27,158 bases of DNA, taken from assembly GCA_046735215.1 (NCBI GenBank), contig JBKPSV010000240.1, positions 1-27,158 of the forward strand. The letters run 5' to 3'. The notes under the pieces are model-generated. The model saw nothing but the letters and a program-made list of their open reading frames with translations, had not been told where the DNA came from and did no database searches. This DNA comes from JAMXLO01 sp046735215. Lineage in GTDB: Bacteria > Pseudomonadota > Alphaproteobacteria > Acetobacterales > Acetobacteraceae. The translations under genes and the position numbers were made by a program. Shown one piece after another: positions 14,708-25,300 of this stretch; within the stretch, counting starts at the first letter, position 1; each line of letters opens with the position of its first letter.

Positions 14708-16228
14708 TCATGGCGTTGTCACAACTCGGAAACCGTGCGTGGGATATCGGACCGACGCATCATAGAAATCACGGCTCGCTGTCCGCGCATAGCTGGCATC
14801 GTTGCGCGATGACGCACCGCGGATGACACGCTCGCGGCAATCCGGCACGATACGCGCCGCACCGTTGGCGGGAGCGCCACGATAGTCCTTCACCCAGCAA
14901 TCCTCGACCCATTCCGAGACACCATCGTTGATGTGCAGGCCATAGGGGTTGGCGGGCACGGTTCCGGCCTTCGTCACCTTGGTATCGCCGCAGCCCTTGC
15001 AGATTGCGACACCCGGCTTCATGGCGTCACCCCACCAGAAGCGTGTCCTGGTACCGCCGCGGGCCGCGTATTCCCACTCGGCCTCGGTGGGCAGCCGCCA
15101 TTGGCGGTGCGTGACGGTGTTCAGCCATTTCAAGTATTGCTGCGTGTCATTCCAACTGACATTGCTCAGCGGCGCATCGTCGTCACGGGCCGGAACATAG
15201 CTGCAGGCATTGGCCTGCACGCACTCGCGCCACTGTCCGACGGTGATGACACCTTTGCTGATCACGAATGGAGCGATCTGCACTTTGTGCAGCGGCTGTT
15301 CGGTCGGATCGTCATTGCTGCCCATATCGAAGCTGCCGCCAACGATGCCGATCGTGTCCGGCTCGGCGGCGCGCGGCTCGGATGGAGGCTTCGGCGCGAC
15401 CATCGCTTGCTGCGTGGGTGCGGCCAACGGAGCCGGCGCCTCAACTGGCGGCCGGGAAGCCGCCTCGTCGGCGCGGCGTTGTCCGGTCAGCGGCGTTGAC
15501 TGATACGCCGGCTGCAGGGTGGCCTGTGTCGGACGTTCGAAGATCACTACCTGCTCCGGCTGGCGTTGCCACAGGTACCAACCCCCGGCGCCCACAAGCA
15601 CGGCAAGGCACGCCGCCATAAGCGCGCCCACGCGCAACCAGCGCCGGGTTGCCGCCTTGGCGACCGCAGCTGGATCGGGCAAGACGCGGTAGATAGGCAC
15701 TGGATCCATAATGTTCTTGACCTTGCGGTCCCCGAGCGACTGATAGCCACAGACCAGCTTGTATCTGATCTGCTCGTAAACCCCACCCGAAATATAAATC
15801 GTGCCTGGTTCCGCAAGCTGTTCGAGTCGAGCAGCGACGTTGACGCCATCGCCATAGATATCATCCGGCTCGACGATCACGTCGCCAAGGTTGATGCCGA
15901 TGCGGAATCGGATCCACTGGTCCTGTGGCAGTTCAAGGTTCCGCGCCACCATATTCTGCTGAATGATGATTGCGGCGCGCACGCACTCGACCGGGCTGTC
16001 GAAGACGCAAAGAAATCCGTCTCCCTGTTGCCGGGTCACCCGGCCGCCGTGTTCGCCGATCACCGGTTCGATGAGTTCGCGCTTGATTCGCAGGATACGT
16101 TCGTGCGTGCCGCGCTCGTCGGCCTGGGTAAGCCGCGAGTAGCCGACAATGTCTGCCACCATGATGGTGGCCAGACGACGAGGAGCCGTTACACCACTTC
16201 GCGCGCTTTCCGCGCCTTCGTCCGACAT
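14708..16228 (-). CDS. Class III nucleotide cyclase - TM - FGE/SUMF1-like fusion protein
   Basis: 506 residues in three parts. Residues 18-180 are a class III adenylate/guanylate cyclase domain: ATIMVADIVGYS with metal Asp D26, QQGDGFLCVF with D70, and DIYGDGVNVAARLE with D123, N130 and R134 (transition-state pair). Residues 197-220 form a single membrane helix. A Pro/Ala/Gln-rich linker (about 230-290) leads to an FGE-sulfatase/SUMF1-like domain (292-506): GGSFDMGS, VSWNDTQQYLKWLN, WRLPTEAEWEYAARGG, CKGCG, SEWVEDCW, RVIRGAS and the closing GFRVV. With the cyclase in the cytosol, the FGE-like part should face the periplasm, so this reads as a receptor cyclase. R67 sits where adenylate cyclases usually have Lys, and the FGE active-site cysteines near the C-terminus are not evident. 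It lies 78 bp after glutaryl-CoA dehydrogenase and 13 bp before DUF4399. Confidence 0.9.
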   Translation of the reverse strand: MSDEGAESARSGVTAPRRLATIMVADIVGYSRLTQADERGTHERILRIKRELIEPVIGEHGGRVTRQQGDGFLCVFDSPVECVRAAIIIQQNMVARNLELPQDQWIRFRIGINLGDVIVEPDDIYGDGVNVAARLEQLAEPGTIYISGGVYEQIRYKLVCGYQSLGDRKVKNIMDPVPIYRVLPDPAAVAKAATRRWLRVGALMAACLAVLVGAGGWYLWQRQPEQVVIFERPTQATLQPAYQSTPLTGQRRADEAASRPPVEAPAPLAAPTQQAMVAPKPPSEPRAAEPDTIGIVGGSFDMGSNDDPTEQPLHKVQIAPFVISKGVITVGQWRECVQANACSYVPARDDDAPLSNVSWNDTQQYLKWLNTVTHRQWRLPTEAEWEYAARGGTRTRFWWGDAMKPGVAICKGCGDTKVTKAGTVPANPYGLHINDGVSEWVEDCWVKDYRGAPANGAARIVPDCRERVIRGASSRNDASYARTASRDFYDASVRYPTHGFRVVTTP

Positions 16229-16306
16229 GGCACGCCCTGACCCCCACCTAAACCAGGATACGAAACGCTATCGACGTCCGAGAACAGAAAAGCCCGAGTA
16301 GCTTGA

Positions 16307-17508
16307 TCAGCCGCCGAAGGCAGACAGTCCGGTCTGCGCACGGCCAAGAATCAGGGCATGCACGTCGTGCGTGCCCTCATAGGTATTTACCGCCTCCAGG
16401 TTCATTACGTGACGGATCACGTGGTACTCGTCAGCCACCCCATTGCCCCCATGCATGTCGCGCGCGATGCGCGCGATCTCCAGCGCCTTGCCACAGTTGT
16501 TGCGCTTCAGCAGGCTGATCATCTCCGGGGCCGCGTTGTCCTCGTCGATCAGCCGGCCGAGCCGCAGCACTGCCTGCAGCCCAAGCGTTATCTCGGTCTG
16601 CATATCCACCAGCTTCTTCTGGATCAGCTGGGTAGCTGCCAGCGGCCGACCGAACATGAGCCGCTGCATCGTATACTCGCGTGCCGCCTGCCAGCAGAAC
16701 TCCGCCGCGCCCAGCGCGCCCCAAGCGATGCCATATCTTGCGTTGTTGAGGCAGGAGAACGGCCCCCGCAGCCCCTTCACGCCGGGCAGCATCGCATCCT
16801 CCGGAACCATGACATTGTCCATCATGATCATGCCGGTGGTGGACGCGCGCAGTGAGAACTTGCCCTCGATCTTCGGCGCGCTCAGCCCAGGCGTGCCTTT
16901 CTCCAGGATGAACCCGCGGATGTCGCCGGCATCGTCCTTCGCCCACACCACCAGCACATCCGCAAGTGGCGAGTTGGTGATCCAGGTCTTCGATCCGTTC
17001 AGCAAATAGCCGCCGTCGACCTTCTTCGCGCGCGTGCGCATCGAGGCCGGGTCAGAGCCGGCATCCGGTTCGGTCAGGCCGAAGCAGCCGACCCATTCGC
17101 CGCTGCGCAATTTAGGCAAATATTTTTCCCGCTGCGCCTCGGAGCCGAAATCCCAGATCGGATACATCACCAACGATGACTGCACCGAGAAGGCGGATCG
17201 GTAACCGGAATCGACCCGCTCCACCTCGCGCGCAATCAGCCCGTAGCTGACGTAGTTGACATCAGCGCAGCCATAACCCTCCAGCGTGGCGCCGAGAAAT
17301 CCCAGCTCGCCCATCTCGTTCATGATCTCGCGATGGAACTTCTCATGCCGATTCGCCTCGATCACGCGCGGGAGCAGCTTCTCCTGACAGTATTCTCGGG
17401 CCGCGTCGCGGATCGCGCGTTCCTCTTCCGTCAACTGCTGATCGAGACGTAGCGCGTCATCCCACTGAAACGGGGTGAAGTGGCTCTTGTGACGAATGGG
17501 CGCGTCAT

Positions 17509-17512
<4 letters not shown>
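16307..17512 (-). CDS. gcdH: Glutaryl-CoA dehydrogenase
   Basis: A 401-residue FAD-dependent acyl-CoA dehydrogenase. The specific marks of glutaryl-CoA dehydrogenase are present: SGYRSAFSVQSSLVMYPI with R105, the residue that holds the glutaryl carboxylate, CFGLTEPDAGSDPASMRT, GSKTWITNSPLADV, and the catalytic base E379 in NTYEGTHDVHALILGRA. It oxidises and decarboxylates glutaryl-CoA to crotonyl-CoA in lysine, tryptophan and benzoate-type degradation, passing electrons to ETF. The ATG (17510-17512) overlaps the stop of the DEAD-box gene as ATGA, so translation is probably coupled. No other gene of lysine or tryptophan breakdown lies nearby. Length and motifs are normal. Confidence 0.95.
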
Positions 17513-19089
<1,577 letters not shown>

Positions 19090-19228
19090 GCCGCGCGTAA
19101 CTAGTCCGGTATCAGGAGTAAGCTTCTGAAAGTCAAGCGCAACGCGCTGTGGCTTGAAGTCCGGCCGCACCGCTGGCATGCCTGCGCAGCGAAGTTCCGC
19201 GCCGCATGATTGGGCTAAGGTCGTTGGC

Positions 19229-19609
19229 ATGATCAATCGCATATTTCGCATGCTTCGGAGCGCGCTTGCCATCGCGGCGTTCGGGGGCGTCCTGGTCGGG
19301 CTGTCCGATCCCGCGGCGGCACGCGTATGGGTCGGGTTTGGGTTCCCGCTGTATGTCGCCCCGCCCGCCTACTACCCGCCGCCCGCCTACTACCCACCAC
19401 CGGTCTACTATTCGCCGCCAGCCTATTATCCGCCGCCGGCGTACTACCCGCCGCCGGCCTACGCCTACGCACCTCCTCCTCAGTACCGCCCCCCCGGCCA
19501 ATCGTGTGTCGTCGCCGGAACGGTATGCGCGATGGAGCACCCGGTCGCCCCAGGCTCCTCCTGCTATTGCACGACGGGGCAGGGTCGCGCCTGGGGACGC
19601 GCCACCTGA
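19229..19609 (+). CDS. Secreted Pro/Tyr-repeat protein with Cys-rich tail
   Basis: A 126-residue protein with a signal peptide (SALAIAAFGGVLVGLSDPAAA, cleavage near 31). Residues 45-84 are about six hexapeptide repeats of the YYPPPA type. The tail has four cysteines (93, 100, 112, 114) in SCVVAGTVC and SSCYCTTGQGRAWGRAT. I recall this C...C...CxC...WGRA ending from small secreted proteins of Acetobacteraceae and relatives, function unknown. The ATG at 19229 has TAAGG 8 nt upstream; the frame is open to 19154 but without a signal. The stop overlaps the next start as TGATG, which suggests coupling to the GH15 gene. A cell-surface or wall-associated structural role is only a guess. Confidence 0.78.
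   Translation: MINRIFRMLRSALAIAAFGGVLVGLSDPAAARVWVGFGFPLYVAPPAYYPPPAYYPPPVYYSPPAYYPPPAYYPPPAYAYAPPPQYRPPGQSCVVAGTVCAMEHPVAPGSSCYCTTGQGRAWGRAT
19361..19480 (+). repeat. 18-bp tandem repeat coding for YYPPPA units
   Basis: An imperfect tandem repeat with an 18-bp period, roughly six copies, each close to CCGCCCGCCTACTACCCG. Differences lie mostly at third codon positions (TAC/TAT, CCG/CCA), so the protein repeat is kept while the DNA has diverged, which points to selection on the peptide. Copy number may vary between strains by slippage. Confidence 0.85.
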
Positions 19610-21483
19610 TGGCGGCGCCCCCCGGCTCCGGACCACTGGAGAACACCAGACGGCATGGGCGTGCCCAGCCAACGAACAGCGCGCACGGCCATCAAGCCAC
19701 GCGCATCGAGGATTACGCGCTGATCGGCGACTGCCACAGTGCGGCGCTGGTGAGTCGCGAGGGGTCGATCGACTGGTTGTGCTGGCCTCGGTTCGACAGC
19801 CCTGCCTGCTTCGCTGCTCTGGTCGGCACGCCCGACAACGGCCGTTGGCGGATCGCTCCGGTCGCGCAGGCGCGCATTCGCCGGCAGTATCGGCCCGGCA
19901 CGCTGGTCCTGGAGACGATCTTCGAAACGCCTGACGGCAGCGTGGCGCTGATCGACTTCATGACCGCGATCGACGGGACGTCGTCCGTCGTCCGCATCGT
20001 GGAAGGGCGCAGCGGCAAGGTGGATATGCGCCTCGACCTGGTTCTGCGCTTCGACTACGGATCCACCATTCCGTGGGTGACGCGGCTGCAGCACGGCACG
20101 GGTCTGCGCGCGATCGCCGGCCCGGACGTCGTGCTGCTGCACAGCGGCGTGCATTTGCGGGGGCACCATCTTACCACCGTCAGCGAATTCGCCGTTACCG
20201 AGGGGCAGCGGGTACCGTTCACCCTGACCCACGGCATGTCGCACCGTGCCGATCCGGCTGTGCCGGACGCGACTGTGGCGCTCGACGAGGTGAATGCGAC
20301 CTGGTCCGCCTGGTCATCGCGCTGTGTTTGTCCGGGCGAGTGGCGCGACGCCGTGCAGCGATCGCTGCTTACGCTGAAGGCGCTGACCTATGACCCGACG
20401 GGTGGGATCGTCGCGGCCCCGACCACTTCGTTGCCGGAGCAACTCGGCGGCCCACGCAACTGGGACTACCGGTTCTGCTGGCTCCGCGACGCGACCTTCA
20501 CGCTGCTGGCGCTGATGCACGCCGGCTACCAGGATGAGGCGCAGGCCTGGGGTGCGTGGCTGCGCCGCAGCGTGGCCGGCACCCCGTCGCAGGTGCAGAC
20601 GCTTTATGGCCTGGCGGGCGAGCGCTGGCTGATGGAGTGGGAAGTCCCGTGGCTGGCAGGCTATGGCGGCGCCAGGCCGGTGCGCATCGGCAATGCCGCA
20701 AGCTCGCAATTGCAGCTCGATGTCTACGGCGAGCTCATGGACGCCTTATACCAGGAGATGCAGCTTGGCCTGGCCCGCCCTTCAGCGAGCTGGGACATTC
20801 AGCGCGCCCTGATCTCGCACCTCAGCGAAATCTGGGACCAGCCGGACGAGAGCATCTGGGAGGTGCGTGGCGGCTCTCGGCACTTCACCTTCTCCAAGGC
20901 GATGGCCTGGGTCGCGATGGACCGCGTCATTCGCGGCGCCGAACAGTTCAACCTGCCGGGGAAACTGGACGAGTGGCGAACCCTGCGCCAGCGGATCCAT
21001 GATTCGGTCTGCCGCGAGGGCTACAACGAGCAGAAGCAGAGCTTCGTGCAGTACTATGGGGGCGACACGCTGGACGCCAGCCTGCTCCTGCTGCCGATGG
21101 TCGGCTTTCTGCCGCCGAGCGATCCGCGGATAAAGGGCACGGTCGAGGCGATCCAGCGCGAGTTGACCATCGACGGCCTGGTGCTGCGGTACCGGACGCA
21201 TGAAGGCGTGGATGGTCTGCCCGCCGGCGAAGGCGTTTTCCTTGCCTGCAGCTTCTGGCTGGCGGACAACCTGATCCTGCAGGGCCGGCGTAACGAAGGA
21301 CGCGAGTTGTTCGAGCGGCTGCTGGGACTTTGCAATGACGTCGGGTTGCTGGCAGAGGAATACGACCCGAGGGCGAAGCGGCAATTGGGGAACTTCCCGC
21401 AGGCGTTTTCGCACCTTGCGCTGATCAACACCGCGCTGAACCTGCACAACCACGGTCCCGTGCAGCGGCGACGCCACGCTTGA
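19609..21483 (+). CDS. Glycoside hydrolase family 15 (glucoamylase/trehalase-like)
   Basis: A 624-residue GH15 enzyme, without signal peptide. The N-terminal beta domain opens with RIEDYALIGDCHSAALVSRE and GSIDWLCWPRFDSPACFAAL, the hallmark start of the bacterial GH15 group. The (alpha/alpha)6 barrel follows: APTTSLPEQLGGPRNWDYRF and CWLRDATFTLLAL, then SIWEVRGG with E418 as probable general acid, and LLAEEYDP (E583/E584) with GNFPQAFSHLALI for the general base. Members cleave alpha-glucosides such as maltooligosaccharides, or trehalose in the mycobacterial type; the substrate cannot be fixed here. The ATG at 19609 overlaps the previous stop (TGATG), and the stop overlaps a TTG start of the PhnC-like gene. 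Cytosolic action on storage sugar is likely. Confidence 0.92.
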   Translation: MAAPPGSGPLENTRRHGRAQPTNSAHGHQATRIEDYALIGDCHSAALVSREGSIDWLCWPRFDSPACFAALVGTPDNGRWRIAPVAQARIRRQYRPGTLVLETIFETPDGSVALIDFMTAIDGTSSVVRIVEGRSGKVDMRLDLVLRFDYGSTIPWVTRLQHGTGLRAIAGPDVVLLHSGVHLRGHHLTTVSEFAVTEGQRVPFTLTHGMSHRADPAVPDATVALDEVNATWSAWSSRCVCPGEWRDAVQRSLLTLKALTYDPTGGIVAAPTTSLPEQLGGPRNWDYRFCWLRDATFTLLALMHAGYQDEAQAWGAWLRRSVAGTPSQVQTLYGLAGERWLMEWEVPWLAGYGGARPVRIGNAASSQLQLDVYGELMDALYQEMQLGLARPSASWDIQRALISHLSEIWDQPDESIWEVRGGSRHFTFSKAMAWVAMDRVIRGAEQFNLPGKLDEWRTLRQRIHDSVCREGYNEQKQSFVQYYGGDTLDASLLLLPMVGFLPPSDPRIKGTVEAIQRELTIDGLVLRYRTHEGVDGLPAGEGVFLACSFWLADNLILQGRRNEGRELFERLLGLCNDVGLLAEEYDPRAKRQLGNFPQAFSHLALINTALNLHNHGPVQRRRHA

Positions 21484-21536
21484 CGACCGAGACGGCCTCT
21501 CCACATTCGTCCATCGTTTTGACCTCCACGGCGGCT

Positions 21537-22358
21537 ATGGCCTCTGCCGGTATGCTGGAAATCGACAAGGTCACGCGTCGGTTCGGGGAACTGACTGCGG
21601 TCAGCGAAGCCGCGCTGGCGATTCCCGCGGGACAGATGGTGGGGATCATCGGCCGGTCGGGCGCAGGCAAGTCGACGCTGCTGCGGATGGTGAATCGGCT
21701 GATCGAGCCGACCGCCGGCCGCGTGCTGTTCGACGGCGAGGATATCACTCAATTGCACGGTCGACGGCTGCACACCTGGCGCGCCAGTGCCGCAATGATC
21801 TTCCAACAATTCAACCTTGTCCCGCGGCTGGATGTGCTGACCAACGTGCTGGTGGGACGGCTGAACCGGATTCCCACGACGCGCGCCATGCTTAAGCTTT
21901 TCACTCCGTCCGAGCGCGCACTGGCGATCGGCGCGCTCGATCGTCTCGGCATCGCCGATCTCGCGCTGAAGCGGGCAGATACCTTGTCCGGCGGGCAGCA
22001 ACAGCGCGTGGCGATCGCGCGCGCACTGACGCAGGAACCTCGCATCCTGCTGGCAGACGAGCCGATCGCGTCGCTCGACCCGATGAACGCCAAGCTGGTG
22101 ATGGACGCGCTGCGCGACATCAATCGGCGCGACGGCATCACTGTGCTGTGCAATCTGCACACGCTGGATACGGCGCGCGCCTACTGCGACCGCATCGTCG
22201 GGATGGCGCAAGGCCGGATCGTGTTCGACGGCGCACCTGAGGCGCTGGACGAGGTGACCGTGCGCGCAATTTACGGCACGGCTGATCGTGCGCTTGATGA
22301 GCGCATCACGTCGACGAGCATAGAAGCGGCGACGGCGCCCTCGTTCGCTCGAGCCTGA
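21537..22358 (+). CDS. phnC: PhnC-type phosphonate ABC transporter ATPase, orphan
   Basis: A 273-residue ABC ATPase. Walker A is GRSGAGKST, the Q-loop is AMIFQQFNLVPRLDVLTNVL, the signature LSGGQQQRVAIARAL, Walker B ILLADEPIASLDP and the H-loop CNLHTLD. The segments FQQFNLV.RL.VL.NVL.G.L and LADEPIASLDP...VMD.LRDIN closely follow E. coli PhnC, so a phosphonate/phosphate-ester importer ATPase is the best family call. The start is uncertain: a TTG at 21480 overlaps the GH15 stop (TTGA) and would add 19 polar residues, while ATGs at 21537 and 21552 are nearer the conserved VTRRFGEL. No phnD or phnE follows; the next gene is convergent. It may serve a transporter encoded elsewhere. Confidence 0.88.
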   Translation: MASAGMLEIDKVTRRFGELTAVSEAALAIPAGQMVGIIGRSGAGKSTLLRMVNRLIEPTAGRVLFDGEDITQLHGRRLHTWRASAAMIFQQFNLVPRLDVLTNVLVGRLNRIPTTRAMLKLFTPSERALAIGALDRLGIADLALKRADTLSGGQQQRVAIARALTQEPRILLADEPIASLDPMNAKLVMDALRDINRRDGITVLCNLHTLDTARAYCDRIVGMAQGRIVFDGAPEALDEVTVRAIYGTADRALDERITSTSIEAATAPSFARA

Positions 22359-22374
22359 TCGATCGTTATCGGGC
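22353..22374. terminator. Hairpin between convergent phnC-like and mdtC-like ends
   Basis: GCCTGAT at 22353-22359 can pair with ATCGGGC at 22368-22374 (one G-U pair) around an 8-nt loop. It spans the only gap between two convergent genes whose stops are 15 bp apart. There is no T-run on either side, so it would be an atypical, possibly bidirectional terminator. Confidence 0.3.
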
Positions 22375-25300
22375 TATTCGGCCGGCACCACGATCGGCGG
22401 GCGCTTGCCGGCCAGTCGTTCCAACGCGAGGTAGACAACCGGGGTAGTATAAAGAGTCAGCATCTGCGACACGATCAGGCCGCCGATAATGGAAATCCCG
22501 AGCGGCTGCCGAAGTTCGGAGCCGGTGCCGAATGCGACGGCGAGAGGCACCGCGCCGAGAAGTGCCGCCAGCGTGGTCATCATGATCGGCCGAAAACGCT
22601 CCAGGCACGCCTCGTGGATGGCCTGCTCTGGCGACAGGCCAAGCTGCCGTTCGGCCTCCAGGGCAAAGTCCACCAGCATGATGGCGTTCTTCTTGACGAT
22701 TCCCATCAGCAGGATGATGCCGATCATGCCCATGATCGACAGCTCGTTGCCGGTGATCAGCAATGCCAGCAGCGCGCCAAGGCCAGCCGATGGTAGGGTG
22801 GAAATGATCGTCAGGGGGTGCAGCAGGCTCTCGTACAGCACGCCGAGTACGATGTAGATCGAGATCAGCGCGGCGGCGATCAGCAGCGGCTGCGTCGCCA
22901 GCGACTGCTGCATAAATCGTGCGTTGCCGGCAAACTCGGTGCGCACATCCTCGGGCATCCGAAGCTCGCGCACGGCATTCTCCACCGCCTTCTCGGCGGT
23001 GCCGAGTGCCACGCCTGGTGCCAGGTTGAAACTCAGTGTCGCCGCCGGGAACTGCCCCTGATGGCGAACGGCTAGTGGCGCCGTGCCCCGCTCGAAACGT
23101 GCAACGGCTGATAGCGGCACCTGTGCACCGTTGCTGGGACCGACATAGATGCGGTCGAGCAGCGAGGGGTCCGTCTGCAGCTTTGGATCGACTTCCAGCA
23201 CCACCTTGTACTGATTTCGCTGCGCGTATATCGTCGAGATCTGTCGCTGCGAGTAGGCATTGTTCAACGCATTGTCGATTGCCGCCGTACTGATGCCAAG
23301 GCGCGCCGCGGCGTCGCGATCGATCACCACGTTCACCTGGGGGCCCGCGCGATCCTGATCCGACGTCACGTCCACGATGCCTGGCGTGGCCCGCAGCTTG
23401 TCCTGCAGCGCCAGCGCCCAACGACGCAGTTCGTTGATGTCCTGCGTGACAATGGCGTACTGGAACTGAGCGCCGCCTTGCCGGCCGCCACCCCGCAAGT
23501 CCTGCGCCGAGAACAGCGTGGTTTGGGCCCCGGCTACCTTCTGCAGCGGCTCACGTAGGCGCGCAATCACCGCCTCGGATGAAACGCGGCGTTCCGACAG
23601 CGGCTTGAGGCTTACCGTCATGAAGCCGCGATTGAGTGAACTCCAGCCGGATGCCACGCCGACATTGGAGCCGACCGCGGCGACGGCCGGGTCCGCCAGT
23701 ATCACATCCACCGCGGCGCGCTGGCGCTCCTCCATCGCCTGAAACGAGATGTCAGGCGATGCCTGCGTGGATCCGATAAGAATACCGGTGTCCTGCAGCG
23801 GCAGGAACCCTTTCGGCAGCACCGTGTAGAGCCGCACCGTCAATACGATAGTTGCGAGCGTAACGAGCAACATGAAGAAGCGGTGTTCCAGCGCCCAGCC
23901 AAGGGTCACCGCATAGAAGCGCTGCGCTGCGTCAAAGGCGCGCTCCAGCATGCGGTCGAACCGCGCGAGAATCGCATTGCGCGGCGGGTCACGCAGGTCA
24001 CGACGCATATACTGCGCGCAGATCATTGGTGTCAGCGTGAGCGAGACCACAGCCGAGACGGCGATCGCCATCGCCATGGTCATGGCGAACTCATGGAACA
24101 ACCGTCCCATGATGCCGCCCATGAAGATCAGCGGGATGAACACCGCAACCAGCGAGATGCTGATCGACATCACGGTGAAGCCGATCTGGCGCGAGCCGAT
24201 CAGCGCGGCGCGCATCGGATCCAGGCCGCGTTCACGATGCCGGACAATGTTCTCGATCATTACGATGGCGTCATCGACCACAAAGCCGACCGAAATGGTC
24301 AGCGCCATCAGCGAGAAGTTGTCCAGCATGTAGCCCATGAACCACATGCCGGCGAGCGTGCCGCAGATCGACAGCGGTACGGTGACTGCGGCGGCAATCG
24401 TCGGCATCAGCCGACGCATGAACAGCAGCACCACCAGAAGGACCAGCGCGATGGTGATCATCAATGTGTACTGAACATCGGCGACCGAGGCGCGAATTGT
24501 GGTGGTGCGATCGGAAATGACTGTGAGATCGATATTGGCTGGCAGCCACTGCATCAGCTGCGGCAGCAATTCGTTGATGCGGTCCACCGTCTCGATGACA
24601 TTGGCGCCGGCCTGCTTGGTGATTGTCAGCAGGATCGCCGGCTGCTTGCCGTTCCACGCAGCAAGCCGGCTGTTGGCGACGCCATTGACCACCGTCGCGA
24701 CATCGGACAGCCGCAGGATGGCACCGTTGCCAGCTTTCAGCACCAGTGGTGCATAATCCTTTGCCTGCGAAATCTGACCGTTGATGCCGATCGATTCAGC
24801 ACGCGCGGGTCCCTGGAAGCTGCCGGTCGGCTGCAGGACGTTGGTGCCTTTGATCGTGTTGTAAACGTCCTGCGCAGCAAGGCCGGTTGCCGCAAGCCGC
24901 CCAGGATCGAGCCTGATGCGGACAGCAGGCTTCTCGGCGCCGTTGACCGTCACTTGCGAGACGCCTTCTGCCTGCGACAGCCGCTGCGCCAGGATCGTGT
25001 CGGCTGCATCGTAGATCTGCGCTGTGGTCAGCGTGTCGGACGACAGCGCGATGGTCATGATCGGCGCATCGGCCGGATTGAACTTACGATAATACGGGCG
25101 CGTCGGCAGATCGGAGGGCAGGTCGGTGATAGTCGCGTTGATCGCCGCCTGCACATCGCGCGCGGCGCCATAGATGTTGCGGTCGATGTCGAACTGCACG
25201 ACGATCGAGCTGTTGCCGATCGAGCTGATGGACGTGATCTCGGTAACCCCGGCGATCTCGCCCAGCCGTCGCTCCAGCGGCGCGGCAACGGAGTTCGCCA

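Noticed and set aside
14291..14826. Plus-strand frames opposite DUF4399 and the FGE-like domain
   Set aside because: They mirror conserved genes on the other strand and have no homology.
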